Positions 7,280 to 15,560 of a DNA stretch of 64,000 nucleotides are shown one piece after another. This stretch comes from a virus. Within the stretch, counting starts at the first letter, position 1. The number at the start of each line of letters is the position of its first letter. The notes beneath the pieces are model-generated. The model did no database searches. It was not told the DNA's origin and saw only the letters and a list, made by a program, of their open reading frames with translations. Both the position numbers and the translations under genes were made by a program. The DNA lies in IMG/VR virus record IMGVR_UViG_3300047509_000156, positions 1 through 64,000 of that record. The stretch is one strand, 5' to 3'.

Positions 7280-10200
7280 TGCTGTGCCTCCAGAAGTTTC
7301 CTGAGTTGCTTCCGCGCCCGCTCCCGTGTCTTGCGGTAGGCGTCCTTGGCTTTCTTCTGTTCTTCACCGGCCATTTCTTCGATGTGTTTCGGGTAGTCTC
7401 CCTGCCCGGTGAGGTCGAAGTTAATCACGTCCTGGTGTTCTTGCGGCAGTTTGGCGATGACAGGCTTCAGTCGCTGGATCTCCTCGTGGGTCGCCTCCTT
7501 CTCCTCGCTGCCGTGATCGGTCGCCGCCGGATCAATCCTTCCCTCTCCCTCTTCGCCATATCCTTCGATACTTGACGCTTTCTCTCTCTTGTTTTTGCGT
7601 CCTAGGTCACGGGTGCGACTGACGACCGCCTTGTGGACAAACCCCTTCCAGTCGTCCCGCGAGGGATCGAATCTTCCGTCACGGATTGCCTTGAGCAGAG
7701 TCAGCGAGGCTTCCTGAGCGATGTCGTCTGCCTCGCTGCCGCTCTTGCTGATGCTTCGCGCCCACTTCGTTGCCGATCTTAGTACGTCCTGGTGGTGTTC
7801 GTTGAAGAACGTGTCGGCGATCTGTTGCCGCCGCTTTGTTTCCTCCGGAGAAGGTTCTGCTGTATCCGCTGGTTTTACCGCTTCTTCGGTAGGCTTTTCC
7901 ACCGCCTCGCCTTCCGGCATGGTCGCCGCCTCGGCCTGTTTCGCCAGAGGGACGCTTTTCTTCTTCATGGCGGCGACGCGATCGGAGACGGACTTCTTCG
8001 GCTTTGCCGCCGTCTCGGTTGCTGGTGTCTCTGTTCGCAACTTACCTTCAATGTCGGAGAGTTGCTGCTCGTACTCGTGTATCTGGTTGAGACGATCATC
8101 GTATCCCTGTCCTACCTTGCCAGCAGGTCTTTTGCCGGACGGGAATGACCTCTCGAATTCAGCCTTGGCATCAGCCAAGTTTTTGGCGGATCGCTCTCTC
8201 GTCGCCTTTAGACGCTCAGTCGTAGGCGACGAGGCGGTAGTCGCTGGTGCCTCGGTCGGCGTTTCTTTTGCCGTATCTCCTTGCTTCTTCATATCCACGA
8301 ACATCAACTGGCCCTTGTCCGATGGGATACCACGGTTCCAGTTGGGAGTCGTCTTTCCCGTGTGTCCGGCCTGAAGAACCAACTTATCATCCGTCTGCCA
8401 CTTCAAGAGGAGATCGTGAACCTGATTTTCGCTGATCTCCGGGTGCTTCTCGCGGATAGCGTCCACGATATCGGGTATCGGCACTGAGGCGCCATTGAGT
8501 TTCCTCTCGATATCATCAAAGGCGACTCTAGCCGTCTTCTCGATGGCCGGCTCCTGCTCCGGTGTTATCGCTGCTGTCTCTGGTTGCTGCGTGGCTTCGG
8601 TACTGCCGTTAGTAGCAGGCACAGCGTCTCTGCCTGTCGGAGGCGTTGCGTTCTGCCGTTCTGCAAGTCTCTTTTTCGCTTTCTCGATTATCCCTTGCGT
8701 CTTTTTACTTAAAGAAGAATATCCTTCCCTGGCCCACATGGCAGATTCCACGAGATCGCCAGTACGTACCGGCCTTCCTTCAGCAGAGGCACATTCCTGT
8801 GCAATGGCAGAAGCGAGATTGGCGTCTACGCCCATCTTTTTCGCTGTCTTGCCGATCTTGTCCGACATTGCATCGTCGATAGCCCCGGGCTTTTCTTGCT
8901 CGATTGCGCCGCCTGACGGGGCCTCTACCCCAGCCTCTCGTTTGGCGGTAAGGGCAGCAGGTTCTGCTTTTGTCTCCGTCGCTGGGGAAGTATTACCGAC
9001 AGGTTTGACAGCAGCCGGAGCAATCTGTGTCTCGCTGGCAGGCTTTGCCTCGGCTGCGGCTGGTTCGCTGGTGGCAGGAGCGGCTTCTGGTTTAGCTTCT
9101 GCTGGCGGCGTCTCGTTTACTAGTCCGACTGCCGCCTCTTTTTTTGGCTCTGCCGGCTTTTCTTCGGCCATATCCTTGACCATGCCACGATCACGCCATC
9201 GCTGCATTCCTGCTTCACTTGCCGGATATTCACCACTTTCAGTTTCCCAACTATTAGGACCAGTACGGACGTAAACTGTACCTTCTCCCTCCTCGCCACG
9301 ATGCTTGACGCGGACACGCTCCTCTGCCGGCTTCTGTTCAACCCGCTGCGGTGCCGCAGGAGTCTGTTCAGTTGGCGCTGTCGTGGCTGGCGTCTCAGTT
9401 GATGCACCTTCTGGCGGAGTATTTTCGCCCGGCGTCTCTGGCTGCTTCTCCTGTACCGCAGGTTCCGTCGCCACAGCTTCCTGCTTCACTTCCGACTCGG
9501 CTGGTGTAGCCTTGGCGGCAGGTTTGGCTTCCTCTGCCGGAGTATCGACGGGTGTCTGATCGACGGCGGCGGCAGTGTCCTCGGGTGTGGCTTGCTGTCC
9601 CGACTCAACTTTACCCTTGTTCTTTGGTTTCAACTCGCGACCTGCTGGCGGTCCTTTTACCTTTGGCTTTCCTTCGATCTCGCCTTGCGCCTGTTCCTTG
9701 GCAGATTGCCAGTCTGTTTCTGCCTGCTTGATAGCCTGCCTTTTTGCTTTCGCATCTCCTCCAGCAGAGCCAAGTCTCTTCTTGACTTCTGCTTGAACCT
9801 CTTCCTGATTCGGATGAAACCCTGGGCTTTCCTGTCCTTGCATGACGGCGATTACGTCTCGCAAGAACTCCTCTTTGGCTTGCGGATTCATCTCTGCGAC
9901 AGGTTCTGATGGCGTTTCTGCACTGGCCGTTGACGCTTCGGCTGGTTTAGCCTCTGGCGTTACGGTCGGCTTTTCCTTGCGGGTGAGTTTGCGTGGCGTA
10001 AACTCTCGCTTTGTGCCAGTTTCACGATGCGTTACCGCCACTTCTTCTGGTGTGCCAACTGTCGCTGTCATACCTCCTGTTGCCAGATTGGCTTCTTTGG
10101 TTTGATTGCGCAACTCGTTCTTAATCAGGCTAGCCAGCGCCTCCTTGTTGTGCGCTTCTGCCTCCTTGTTGCCCTGCTGCTCGTTCTGCTTGATCGTCTC

Positions 10201-10896
10201 CAGTAAGTGGTGGGCAACGTGGCTGGCCTCTTTGAAGTGATGGGCCGTTCCTCCTTCTTCCTCGGAGGAGGTGTGCGGGCCTTCCTTATCGGTGCCGAAG
10301 ACCTTCTCGACGGCGTTGGTCCAGCGATGGCTGCCCACCTTGGCGTACTTCTCACCTCCCGTACCTTCCTTGACCGACGGCGCCTCCTGGGTGCCCTGGA
10401 CATGCTCGCCGTTGACGTAGGTTTGCTTGCGACCCAGCGAGTCCGTGATCGTTCCCGTGAAGTTAGGATGCGGCAGCCCGCCGGAAACGCCGGCTGACTT
10501 CTTGGTTCCAAGACCTTCGGAACCTCGCGGCGTCTTGCCGGCATCCTTGCCCAGATGCCAGTCGCTTTTCTTCTGCCACCAGTCGGAGAGATCGAAGGGG
10601 ATGTCGCCGGCATAAGCCCATGACTTCTCGCCAACTCCTCCCTCCTTCTCGGTGATGTTGCCGGCGCGGAGGTAGCCCCGGTACTGAAAGCGGAGGTTGC
10701 TCATCCAGGCGCGAGGATCTTCCTCGGCCTCGACCCAGTCCTGTTTCTCCACGTCGAAACATGGTGTTTGGAGGATGTTCAGGAGTGCGGTGCGGTCCTT
10801 GGGTTCGAGGTGGAACGTCGCACCATCGTGGGAAATGGTGCCGGCCGTAACGTCCTTGCCTTGAGCATCAAACTCGTAGATTTCGACGGACAGCAT
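7276..10896 (-). CDS. Giant low-complexity protein with C-terminal sigma-factor module
   Basis: 1206 residues in the head-gene cluster. Residues 1-180 are ordered and Trp-rich (SWAYAGDIPFDLSDWW). The middle, about 280-780, is Ala/Pro/Glu/Thr-rich low-complexity sequence. Residues about 785-870 look like a winged helix (VPIPDIVDAIREKHP). The last 189 residues read as an ECF-like sigma factor: region 2 around EADDIAQEASLTLLKAI and WKGFVHKAVVSRTRD, region 4 around IAKLPQEHQDVINF and the helical tail. Sigma modules bind core RNA polymerase and promoter DNA. Placement beside the prohead protease and a kinase suggests a virion protein that could be ejected to redirect transcription; this is inference. 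The C-terminal module could also be a degenerate sigma-like fold. Confidence 0.8.
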   Translation of the reverse strand: MLSVEIYEFDAQGKDVTAGTISHDGATFHLEPKDRTALLNILQTPCFDVEKQDWVEAEEDPRAWMSNLRFQYRGYLRAGNITEKEGGVGEKSWAYAGDIPFDLSDWWQKKSDWHLGKDAGKTPRGSEGLGTKKSAGVSGGLPHPNFTGTITDSLGRKQTYVNGEHVQGTQEAPSVKEGTGGEKYAKVGSHRWTNAVEKVFGTDKEGPHTSSEEEGGTAHHFKEASHVAHHLLETIKQNEQQGNKEAEAHNKEALASLIKNELRNQTKEANLATGGMTATVGTPEEVAVTHRETGTKREFTPRKLTRKEKPTVTPEAKPAEASTASAETPSEPVAEMNPQAKEEFLRDVIAVMQGQESPGFHPNQEEVQAEVKKRLGSAGGDAKAKRQAIKQAETDWQSAKEQAQGEIEGKPKVKGPPAGRELKPKNKGKVESGQQATPEDTAAAVDQTPVDTPAEEAKPAAKATPAESEVKQEAVATEPAVQEKQPETPGENTPPEGASTETPATTAPTEQTPAAPQRVEQKPAEERVRVKHRGEEGEGTVYVRTGPNSWETESGEYPASEAGMQRWRDRGMVKDMAEEKPAEPKKEAAVGLVNETPPAEAKPEAAPATSEPAAAEAKPASETQIAPAAVKPVGNTSPATETKAEPAALTAKREAGVEAPSGGAIEQEKPGAIDDAMSDKIGKTAKKMGVDANLASAIAQECASAEGRPVRTGDLVESAMWAREGYSSLSKKTQGIIEKAKKRLAERQNATPPTGRDAVPATNGSTEATQQPETAAITPEQEPAIEKTARVAFDDIERKLNGASVPIPDIVDAIREKHPEISENQVHDLLLKWQTDDKLVLQAGHTGKTTPNWNRGIPSDKGQLMFVDMKKQGDTAKETPTEAPATTASSPTTERLKATRERSAKNLADAKAEFERSFPSGKRPAGKVGQGYDDRLNQIHEYEQQLSDIEGKLRTETPATETAAKPKKSVSDRVAAMKKKSVPLAKQAEAATMPEGEAVEKPTEEAVKPADTAEPSPEETKRRQQIADTFFNEHHQDVLRSATKWARSISKSGSEADDIAQEASLTLLKAIRDGRFDPSRDDWKGFVHKAVVSRTRDLGRKNKREKASSIEGYGEEGEGRIDPAATDHGSEEKEATHEEIQRLKPVIAKLPQEHQDVINFDLTGQGDYPKHIEEMAGEEQKKAKDAYRKTRERARKQLRKLLEAQQ

Positions 10897-11125
10897 AATG
10901 AAACTCGTCGGCTAGAAATTCGTATCTGTTCCTCGCTAGCACGTCGCACATCTTTAGTGCCGACTTAGCCAGTTCCGAGTATTCTCCTGACTCTGCTAGT
11001 CCAAGAAGGGCGATGACGACAGCGGTTATGGTGTCCTTGAGAAACATAATGTTATCTTCGCCGCGACGAAGATAAACCGTGGCACAGTTATCATCAAATT
11101 CAACGTGGACCTTTTTTGCTTTCAT
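10868..11125 (-). CDS. Hypothetical protein (85 aa)
   Basis: Starts with a Lys-rich beta hairpin (KAKKVHVEFDDNCATVYLRRGED) followed by two helices. The 3' end overlaps the start of the sigma-fusion gene by 29 bases, and the start overlaps the kinase stop. Not recognised. Confidence 0.6.
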   Translation of the reverse strand: MKAKKVHVEFDDNCATVYLRRGEDNIMFLKDTITAVVIALLGLAESGEYSELAKSALKMCDVLARNRYEFLADEFHYAVRRNLRV

Positions 11126-12420
11126 GCCGCTCCCTTCTTGCGCAACTTCCGCGTCGGCGGCGGGCTGCCCATGTCACCGGATAGTTTCGCCTCCGGTTCC
11201 CTGGCGACACTCACTAAAGATCGAGGCTCCTCTGGATTAACCGCCACCTGAGTGCCTTCTGCCGCTTTCTGTTTGGGCGTCGCCTGCCGCAATGGCTGAG
11301 GCTCGCCTTCTTTTTGCTTTGGACGCATCAGGCGTTTGGTGGGACCAATGTCCTCGTTGCCAGCCTTGCGCTTACGTTCACCGATCAGGTCGCGGAGTTT
11401 ACCGTGCGGTTCATCCAGAATCGGTAGATCGCCGATCTTCAGGGCATTGCCTTGAATCACGGCCGATAGTCGCGCGCCAGTCATCTTGATCGCTTCCTCG
11501 TCCAGTCCGAGCCGCTGGAACTCCTTCTCGATCTCCCCCCACTTACCTTCCAACTCCTTGGTGTCGGGGATGTCCCAGTCCAGCGCATGATGCAGGATCA
11601 AATTGTGCGAGGCGCGGAAGTCTCTCCTGTCGTGTTTGCTGGGAAAGGCCAGGCCGTTGTCGATCAGTTTCAACTCCCCATCCTTGACGAGCCAGTTACC
11701 CGCGTGGCGGTCGAGGTGGCCGGCGATGTAGTCAAGGATGGCCGCTCGCGCCGCATCCTTGTGGCCGTCATAGGCTTTCTCGGCCATGACGACACCACGG
11801 CGGTTCCAGGCACCTAGATGTGTCATGGCTGCTTCGCCCCGTTCTTCCCTCTCACCTGATTCCTCCTTGATCAAATCGCTTGCCGTCTGGGCATCGCCAA
11901 CAAACTTCTGGATCGAGCCAACTATCTCGCCCTGCTGGCGAATCGTTGTCTCGGGGACAAGGTCGCCGAACCCAAGAATGTCAGCCAAACGCCAGAACGC
12001 CGCTTCGCGGAGGTACATGGTCCCCGGCTTGACGCCGCGCTTGAGGATATAGCGCTCCGTGCCAGGAGCGACGCCGATCTCACCATCGGCCGGCTTCCAC
12101 ATGGCCTTCTCGCCCGTGGACAGGGTGACGATAAAGGTCGTGTTGACGCCACCACGCGCCGGAGGCTCCTGTGAGGAGAAGTCACTCGTCTCCAGGTGCG
12201 CCAACCGCTCATCCTCGCGCTTTTCCGGCGCCCGGATACGCGGTGTCTGCTTGGGCTGTGCGGGCGTCGGCACTGTGCCGATCTTGGCCCTCTCCTCGCG
12301 TAACTTGGCCTCCTCGGTATCGGCGTGGACCTTCTGTTCCTCGCCGAACTGGCTGCCGAGTTCCCCTGTCTGCTTCTTGGTGAGTTTCCTCTTCGGCTCG
12401 TCGGTCTGAACCCGCTTCAT
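11122..12420 (-). CDS. Protein kinase-like (PI3/4-kinase/HipA-type fold)
   Basis: 432 residues. A kinase core spans about 93-330: a beta-strand Lys in EKAMWKPADG (K109), a helix Glu in YLREAAFW (E139), catalytic loop HLDRHAGNW (D237, N242) and metal-binding LIDNG (D254) in place of DFG. This matches the bacterial PI3/4-kinase-like and HipA families, which phosphorylate proteins or small molecules. Charged tails flank the core. It sits between the prohead protease and the sigma-fusion gene, so it may be a head-associated enzyme that modifies virion or host proteins; the substrate is unknown. Confidence 0.75.
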   Translation of the reverse strand: MKRVQTDEPKRKLTKKQTGELGSQFGEEQKVHADTEEAKLREERAKIGTVPTPAQPKQTPRIRAPEKREDERLAHLETSDFSSQEPPARGGVNTTFIVTLSTGEKAMWKPADGEIGVAPGTERYILKRGVKPGTMYLREAAFWRLADILGFGDLVPETTIRQQGEIVGSIQKFVGDAQTASDLIKEESGEREERGEAAMTHLGAWNRRGVVMAEKAYDGHKDAARAAILDYIAGHLDRHAGNWLVKDGELKLIDNGLAFPSKHDRRDFRASHNLILHHALDWDIPDTKELEGKWGEIEKEFQRLGLDEEAIKMTGARLSAVIQGNALKIGDLPILDEPHGKLRDLIGERKRKAGNEDIGPTKRLMRPKQKEGEPQPLRQATPKQKAAEGTQVAVNPEEPRSLVSVAREPEAKLSGDMGSPPPTRKLRKKGAA

Positions 12421-12496
12421 CCGGTGCCCATCGCGCCACTCGTAGAGTCGCCCAGCGGAATCCTTGGCAGTACCAGTGAAATGAGGTGGTAAGGAC

Positions 12497-13462
12497 TTAG
12501 TCCCGAAAGGATTCGGCTGGAGAGCCGACCGCCTTTCGCTTGAGTTTCCTGCCCAGCAGCGTCAGCGACTTGGCGGACACCCTGGGACGCTTGAGATGGA
12601 TCGCAGGTCCAGGCGAAGCGGGCGGTACAAAGGAGCCACCGCCCGACTGGCTGGTCGCTGACATAGCAGGCCCGGCAGCCGACTTGACGCAGAGAGTACG
12701 AGGCGAGAAGCCGGCGCCGTAGATGGTCGCTCTCTTGCCAGTCAACCACGGCTGCCAGCGCATCTTGTAGTAATCCGAGATCCCGCCGGTACCCCAGTTG
12801 AGTCCCATCGCCTTGCGGACAGCACCAGCACAGTCGGCGTTGATGGGGATGGCTGTCAGGGATGGTTCCAGGAGTTCGGTTCGGACGAGGTGCAACCCCG
12901 AAGGCTTCCCTTCACCGTGCCGGCCAACCTTGTTGAAGTGGCCGTCGCTCGGATCGGGCGGCAGTGGCCGTGCCAGGATAATGCGGTATCCTACACTGCC
13001 GGAGGAAAGGATCTCTTCCTTGTAGAGTTTGTACGCTTGATCGGACTCCCGCAGAGAGGATGACATAAAAGCGTCGCACTCGGCCAGTCCTTCCTTCGCG
13101 TGGACGTAGACCGTGTAATTGTGCGCTGCGTCCTTGGTCTTGCCCACCGGCCAGGGACACCACTTGCCGTGATCGATAAGGACGGTCCCCGGACCCTTCC
13201 TGTGGTTCTTCGTATCCATCCCCGAGACTTCGTAGAGGTCGCCTTCGCGGTCTCTGCCATGCGTGGCGGCGAAGATGAAGCGGATCGACATGAGGGCGTC
13301 GTTGGTGGTCGGCATTTTCCCATGCTCGCCCACGGCGACCTCCATGCCGTACTGGCCCTGACCGATCTGGTAGGCCGACATCGATGGCATGGCAGCGCCC
13401 TGGGCAGCCTTTTCGCCACGCAGACGGAGAACGAGATCAACTTCCGGCGTCAGGAGACTCAT
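12497..13462 (-). CDS. Prohead maturation protease
   Basis: 321 residues resembling the HK97-type (peptidase family S78/U35) prohead protease that processes scaffold and capsid before packaging. Seen: candidate catalytic His in VLIDHGK (H98), Ser-rich LSSGSVGY (152-159) and the family hallmark ELLEPSLTAIPINAD (196-210), equivalent to the usual 'E.S.V..PAN'. The last 90 residues are basic and Pro/Ser-rich (RPRVSAKS). It is upstream of the kinase gene in the leftward operon. Confidence 0.85.
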   Translation of the reverse strand: MSLLTPEVDLVLRLRGEKAAQGAAMPSMSAYQIGQGQYGMEVAVGEHGKMPTTNDALMSIRFIFAATHGRDREGDLYEVSGMDTKNHRKGPGTVLIDHGKWCPWPVGKTKDAAHNYTVYVHAKEGLAECDAFMSSSLRESDQAYKLYKEEILSSGSVGYRIILARPLPPDPSDGHFNKVGRHGEGKPSGLHLVRTELLEPSLTAIPINADCAGAVRKAMGLNWGTGGISDYYKMRWQPWLTGKRATIYGAGFSPRTLCVKSAAGPAMSATSQSGGGSFVPPASPGPAIHLKRPRVSAKSLTLLGRKLKRKAVGSPAESFRD

Positions 13463-13466
13463 GTCG

Positions 13467-13724
13467 TTATTGTAGGGAACCGCGTGCCTTGCGTAGCGCT
13501 CCCAGTGCCTCGATGGGTGTGTCGAAGACCGCCAGGAGATTACCGTTCATGAGGATCGTCTCGTTGCCACCCGGTGAGGCCAGGTACTTGCCGATATTTT
13601 GCCGCCAACTCTTGATCTTGAATATCAGCGGCGAGCGAGCATCGTGTGTGACTGTCAGCCAGTAATCGCCATGCTCGTTGGGTTCTGGCAGTTTACCGAG
13701 AGGATCGACTGGTTTGCTGAACAC
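13467..13724 (-). CDS. Hypothetical protein (85 aa)
   Basis: Beta-rich protein with a central KIKSWRQNIGKYLASPGG and a C-terminal helix. Four bases upstream of the protease start, same operon. No family recognised. Confidence 0.6.
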   Translation of the reverse strand: MFSKPVDPLGKLPEPNEHGDYWLTVTHDARSPLIFKIKSWRQNIGKYLASPGGNETILMNGNLLAVFDTPIEALGALRKARGSLQ

Positions 13725-13725
13725 A

Positions 13726-13935
13726 TCAGGCTCCTCGGATCGCTTTTGCCGCTGCCTTGCCCGTCTTCTGTCCTTCCGCCAGGAGAGCGTCAGCCTCGCG
13801 CTGCTGCTGGCGTATCGTGTCGAGAATCTCCGCGAGTCGGCTGGAGATCAGCCTGTCAGGCGGGATGTGGCCGGGGTTGAAGAGGATGGCGTTGGCGATC
13901 TCTTTGCCGAGATCACCGATCTGTTCGGTGGTCAT
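13726..13935 (-). CDS. Small helical protein (69 aa)
   Basis: Mainly helical, with a C-terminal coiled-coil-like stretch (IRQQQREADALLAEGQK). Start overlaps the upstream stop. Function unknown. Confidence 0.6.
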   Translation of the reverse strand: MTTEQIGDLGKEIANAILFNPGHIPPDRLISSRLAEILDTIRQQQREADALLAEGQKTGKAAAKAIRGA

Positions 13936-14114
13936 GAGTTTACCTGTTCATCGATGGCTTGTGCTATCGCGAGTTGTTCCTCGAACGGCAGGTCCTCGAA
14001 CCGCCCAAGGATGATTGGCCCTGCCAGTCGTGGGATCGTGTCGTTGATGACCACGGGAAAGCCGGCGATGTAGCCAATCACGTCGCCGTTCTTGAGGTTT
14101 AGTTCGTCACTCAT
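13932..14114 (-). CDS. Hypothetical protein (60 aa)
   Basis: 60-residue acidic protein with a beta-rich front half. ATGA overlaps at both ends place it firmly in the operon. Not recognised. Confidence 0.6.
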   Translation of the reverse strand: MSDELNLKNGDVIGYIAGFPVVINDTIPRLAGPIILGRFEDLPFEEQLAIAQAIDEQVNS

Positions 14115-14374
14115 AGCTTCTCCGGTAAGCAGTAACTGGTTATCACTCCAGGCAACCAGTCGGCTGGCAATTTCTTGTAGTAGGGCACGCAGTCGATCCG
14201 CTGCCCTGGTTGGAGATAGGGGCCGTCCTCTTCGAGGAAGTCCACCCTGAGCGTATTCCCGCCAAGACCGACATCGACCACCGTTGCTGATCGCTCGCCC
14301 AGATCGCCGTGGAAGTAGCGGACACGCTCGAAACGCTTGGGTAGGACGACCTTTTCTGGTTTCTTCTTGGCCAT
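14111..14374 (-). CDS. Hypothetical protein (87 aa), start set by ribosome site
   Basis: The start at 14374 is chosen because GGGAGG lies nine bases upstream; the longer frame runs through a large palindrome. The product begins with a Lys-rich tail (AKKKPEKVV) and then a beta-rich domain with alternating hydrophobics and GQRIDCVPYYKK, which could be a small barrel. Expression may be controlled by the hairpin just upstream. Confidence 0.65.
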   Translation of the reverse strand: MAKKKPEKVVLPKRFERVRYFHGDLGERSATVVDVGLGGNTLRVDFLEEDGPYLQPGQRIDCVPYYKKLPADWLPGVITSYCLPEKL

Positions 14375-14390
14375 TTTTATTTCCTCCCTA

Positions 14391-14431
14391 TTTAGGAGGA
14401 ATCGGGCAAATTTTGCCCGATTCCTCCTAAA
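14391..14431. repeat. Perfect 20-bp inverted repeat with ribosome-site sequence
   Basis: Two 20-base arms (14391-14410 and 14412-14431) are perfect reverse complements with one base between. The arm begins TTTAGGAGGAATCGGGC, so each RNA arm carries or masks an AGGAGG-type sequence. It lies in the 67-base gap between two leftward genes, with a separate GGGAGG site downstream. Possible roles: transcription attenuator, processing site, or a protein-bound DNA palindrome. Confidence 0.7.
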
Positions 14432-14441
14432 AGTGTCCGCT

Positions 14442-14678
14442 TTACGCCGTCTGCCTCCGCAGCAGCCCCGGTGCTGCCGCCTTGGCCATGCCCTCATTGA
14501 TCCAGCCGAGGACGGTGTGCTGAAGCAGTTGGTTGCCGGATGCCGCCATTTCCAGCGTGGCGATCAAGTCGCCATCCACCGTACCGGGGCGTCCCGTCTC
14601 GATCGCTCTGAGAAATCCAGCAAAGTCCGGCAGGGCGGCGGCGAGATCCTGCAAGGTGAGAGGCTTCTGGGGATTCAT
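14442..14678 (-). CDS. Hypothetical protein (78 aa)
   Basis: Start at 14678 overlaps the upstream stop (ATGA). The helical product has a Leu-rich LTLQDLAAALPDFAGFLRAI opening. It is the last gene before the large palindrome. No family recognised. Confidence 0.6.
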   Translation of the reverse strand: MNPQKPLTLQDLAAALPDFAGFLRAIETGRPGTVDGDLIATLEMAASGNQLLQHTVLGWINEGMAKAAAPGLLRRQTA

Positions 14679-15127
14679 GCTGCTTCCTCCTCTCGCGTTT
14701 CCTCTTCCTCCACCGCCTCGCACGCTTCGGTCGGCTTGCCAAGGAACTTCTCGGCCAGGCCCTCATGCTTGGCTTCCAGGGTCCCGGCCTCGTTACGCTT
14801 CCTGAGAAGATCGACGATGAGCGCCGTGGCTGATGGCGTCAGACGGAAAGTTCGCTCGAAGTCTCTCTCCCAGGTGCTTTGCCCAAAGAGCGGGTCAAAT
14901 ATCGGTGTTCCAACCGGCGTCTTCATCTCCTTACCCTCGGCGTCCTTCATGAATCTCTCGTTGTGGTCCTGCCAGCCGCACGCCTCCTTGTCCTGATCCG
15001 ACAGGTGGGACAGTGCCTCGCGCAAGCGGCGCACCAGTTTGAGCGTTGCCAGGTTGCCCTGCTCGGGCAGCAGCGCCACGAGGTTGAATCGCTCGGGCAG
15101 GTTGAGTTTGACGTTCGTCGCCGTCAC
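14675..15127 (-). CDS. Hypothetical protein, GTG start (150 aa)
   Basis: The GTG at 15127 overlaps the upstream stop (GTGA); no ATG fits. The product has an N-terminal beta/alpha part (KLNLPERFNLVALLPEQGNL), a Trp/Phe-rich middle and a very acidic tail (EEEETREEEAA). It shows a general resemblance to small phage assembly-chaperone proteins but I cannot assign it. Confidence 0.65.
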   Translation of the reverse strand: MTATNVKLNLPERFNLVALLPEQGNLATLKLVRRLREALSHLSDQDKEACGWQDHNERFMKDAEGKEMKTPVGTPIFDPLFGQSTWERDFERTFRLTPSATALIVDLLRKRNEAGTLEAKHEGLAEKFLGKPTEACEAVEEEETREEEAA

Positions 15128-15450
15128 TTCTGTTCTCCGTGAGCCTGGATCATGGGCAGCATCTTCTGGATGACTTCGAGAGGATCGCAGTTGCGGGCGT
15201 GCCAGTTCCAGTGCGTCTCGCCGCTGATCTCCTCGGGCGTACCACGGTAACTGCCCTGCTGGCAGAGGATCGTACCACGGAAGGTGTCCCTCCTGAGCAG
15301 TTCGGCGATCAACTCCTCGGTGGTGGCCAGTTCGAGCGACGTTGGTGCCTTGGCGGCACGGGTGACGCAGTCCCAACACATCGCCCCCTTACCCAGATCG
15401 AGGAAGGCGCTGGTGGTCATGTCGCAACCGCAGCCGGGACAGGTAAGCAT
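15124..15450 (-). CDS. Zinc-ribbon protein (108 aa)
   Basis: Start at 15450 is preceded by AAGGA. A CPGCGC...CWDC zinc ribbon fills residues 4-30. The remainder is helical (LATTEELIAELLRRDTF) and ends with a His/Trp-rich patch. The HWNWHARNCDPLEVIQKM segment could bind a nucleic acid or peptide. Function unknown. Confidence 0.6.
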   Translation of the reverse strand: MLTCPGCGCDMTTSAFLDLGKGAMCWDCVTRAAKAPTSLELATTEELIAELLRRDTFRGTILCQQGSYRGTPEEISGETHWNWHARNCDPLEVIQKMLPMIQAHGEQK

Positions 15451-15560
15451 GGGAGGGTCCTTTGTCACAACGAGGAGAAGGCTGCGTACATGGTAGCGGA
15501 AAACCACCGGCGTACAACAGGTGATTCGTTCCTTCGTCGCACATGCCATCAATCGAAGGA

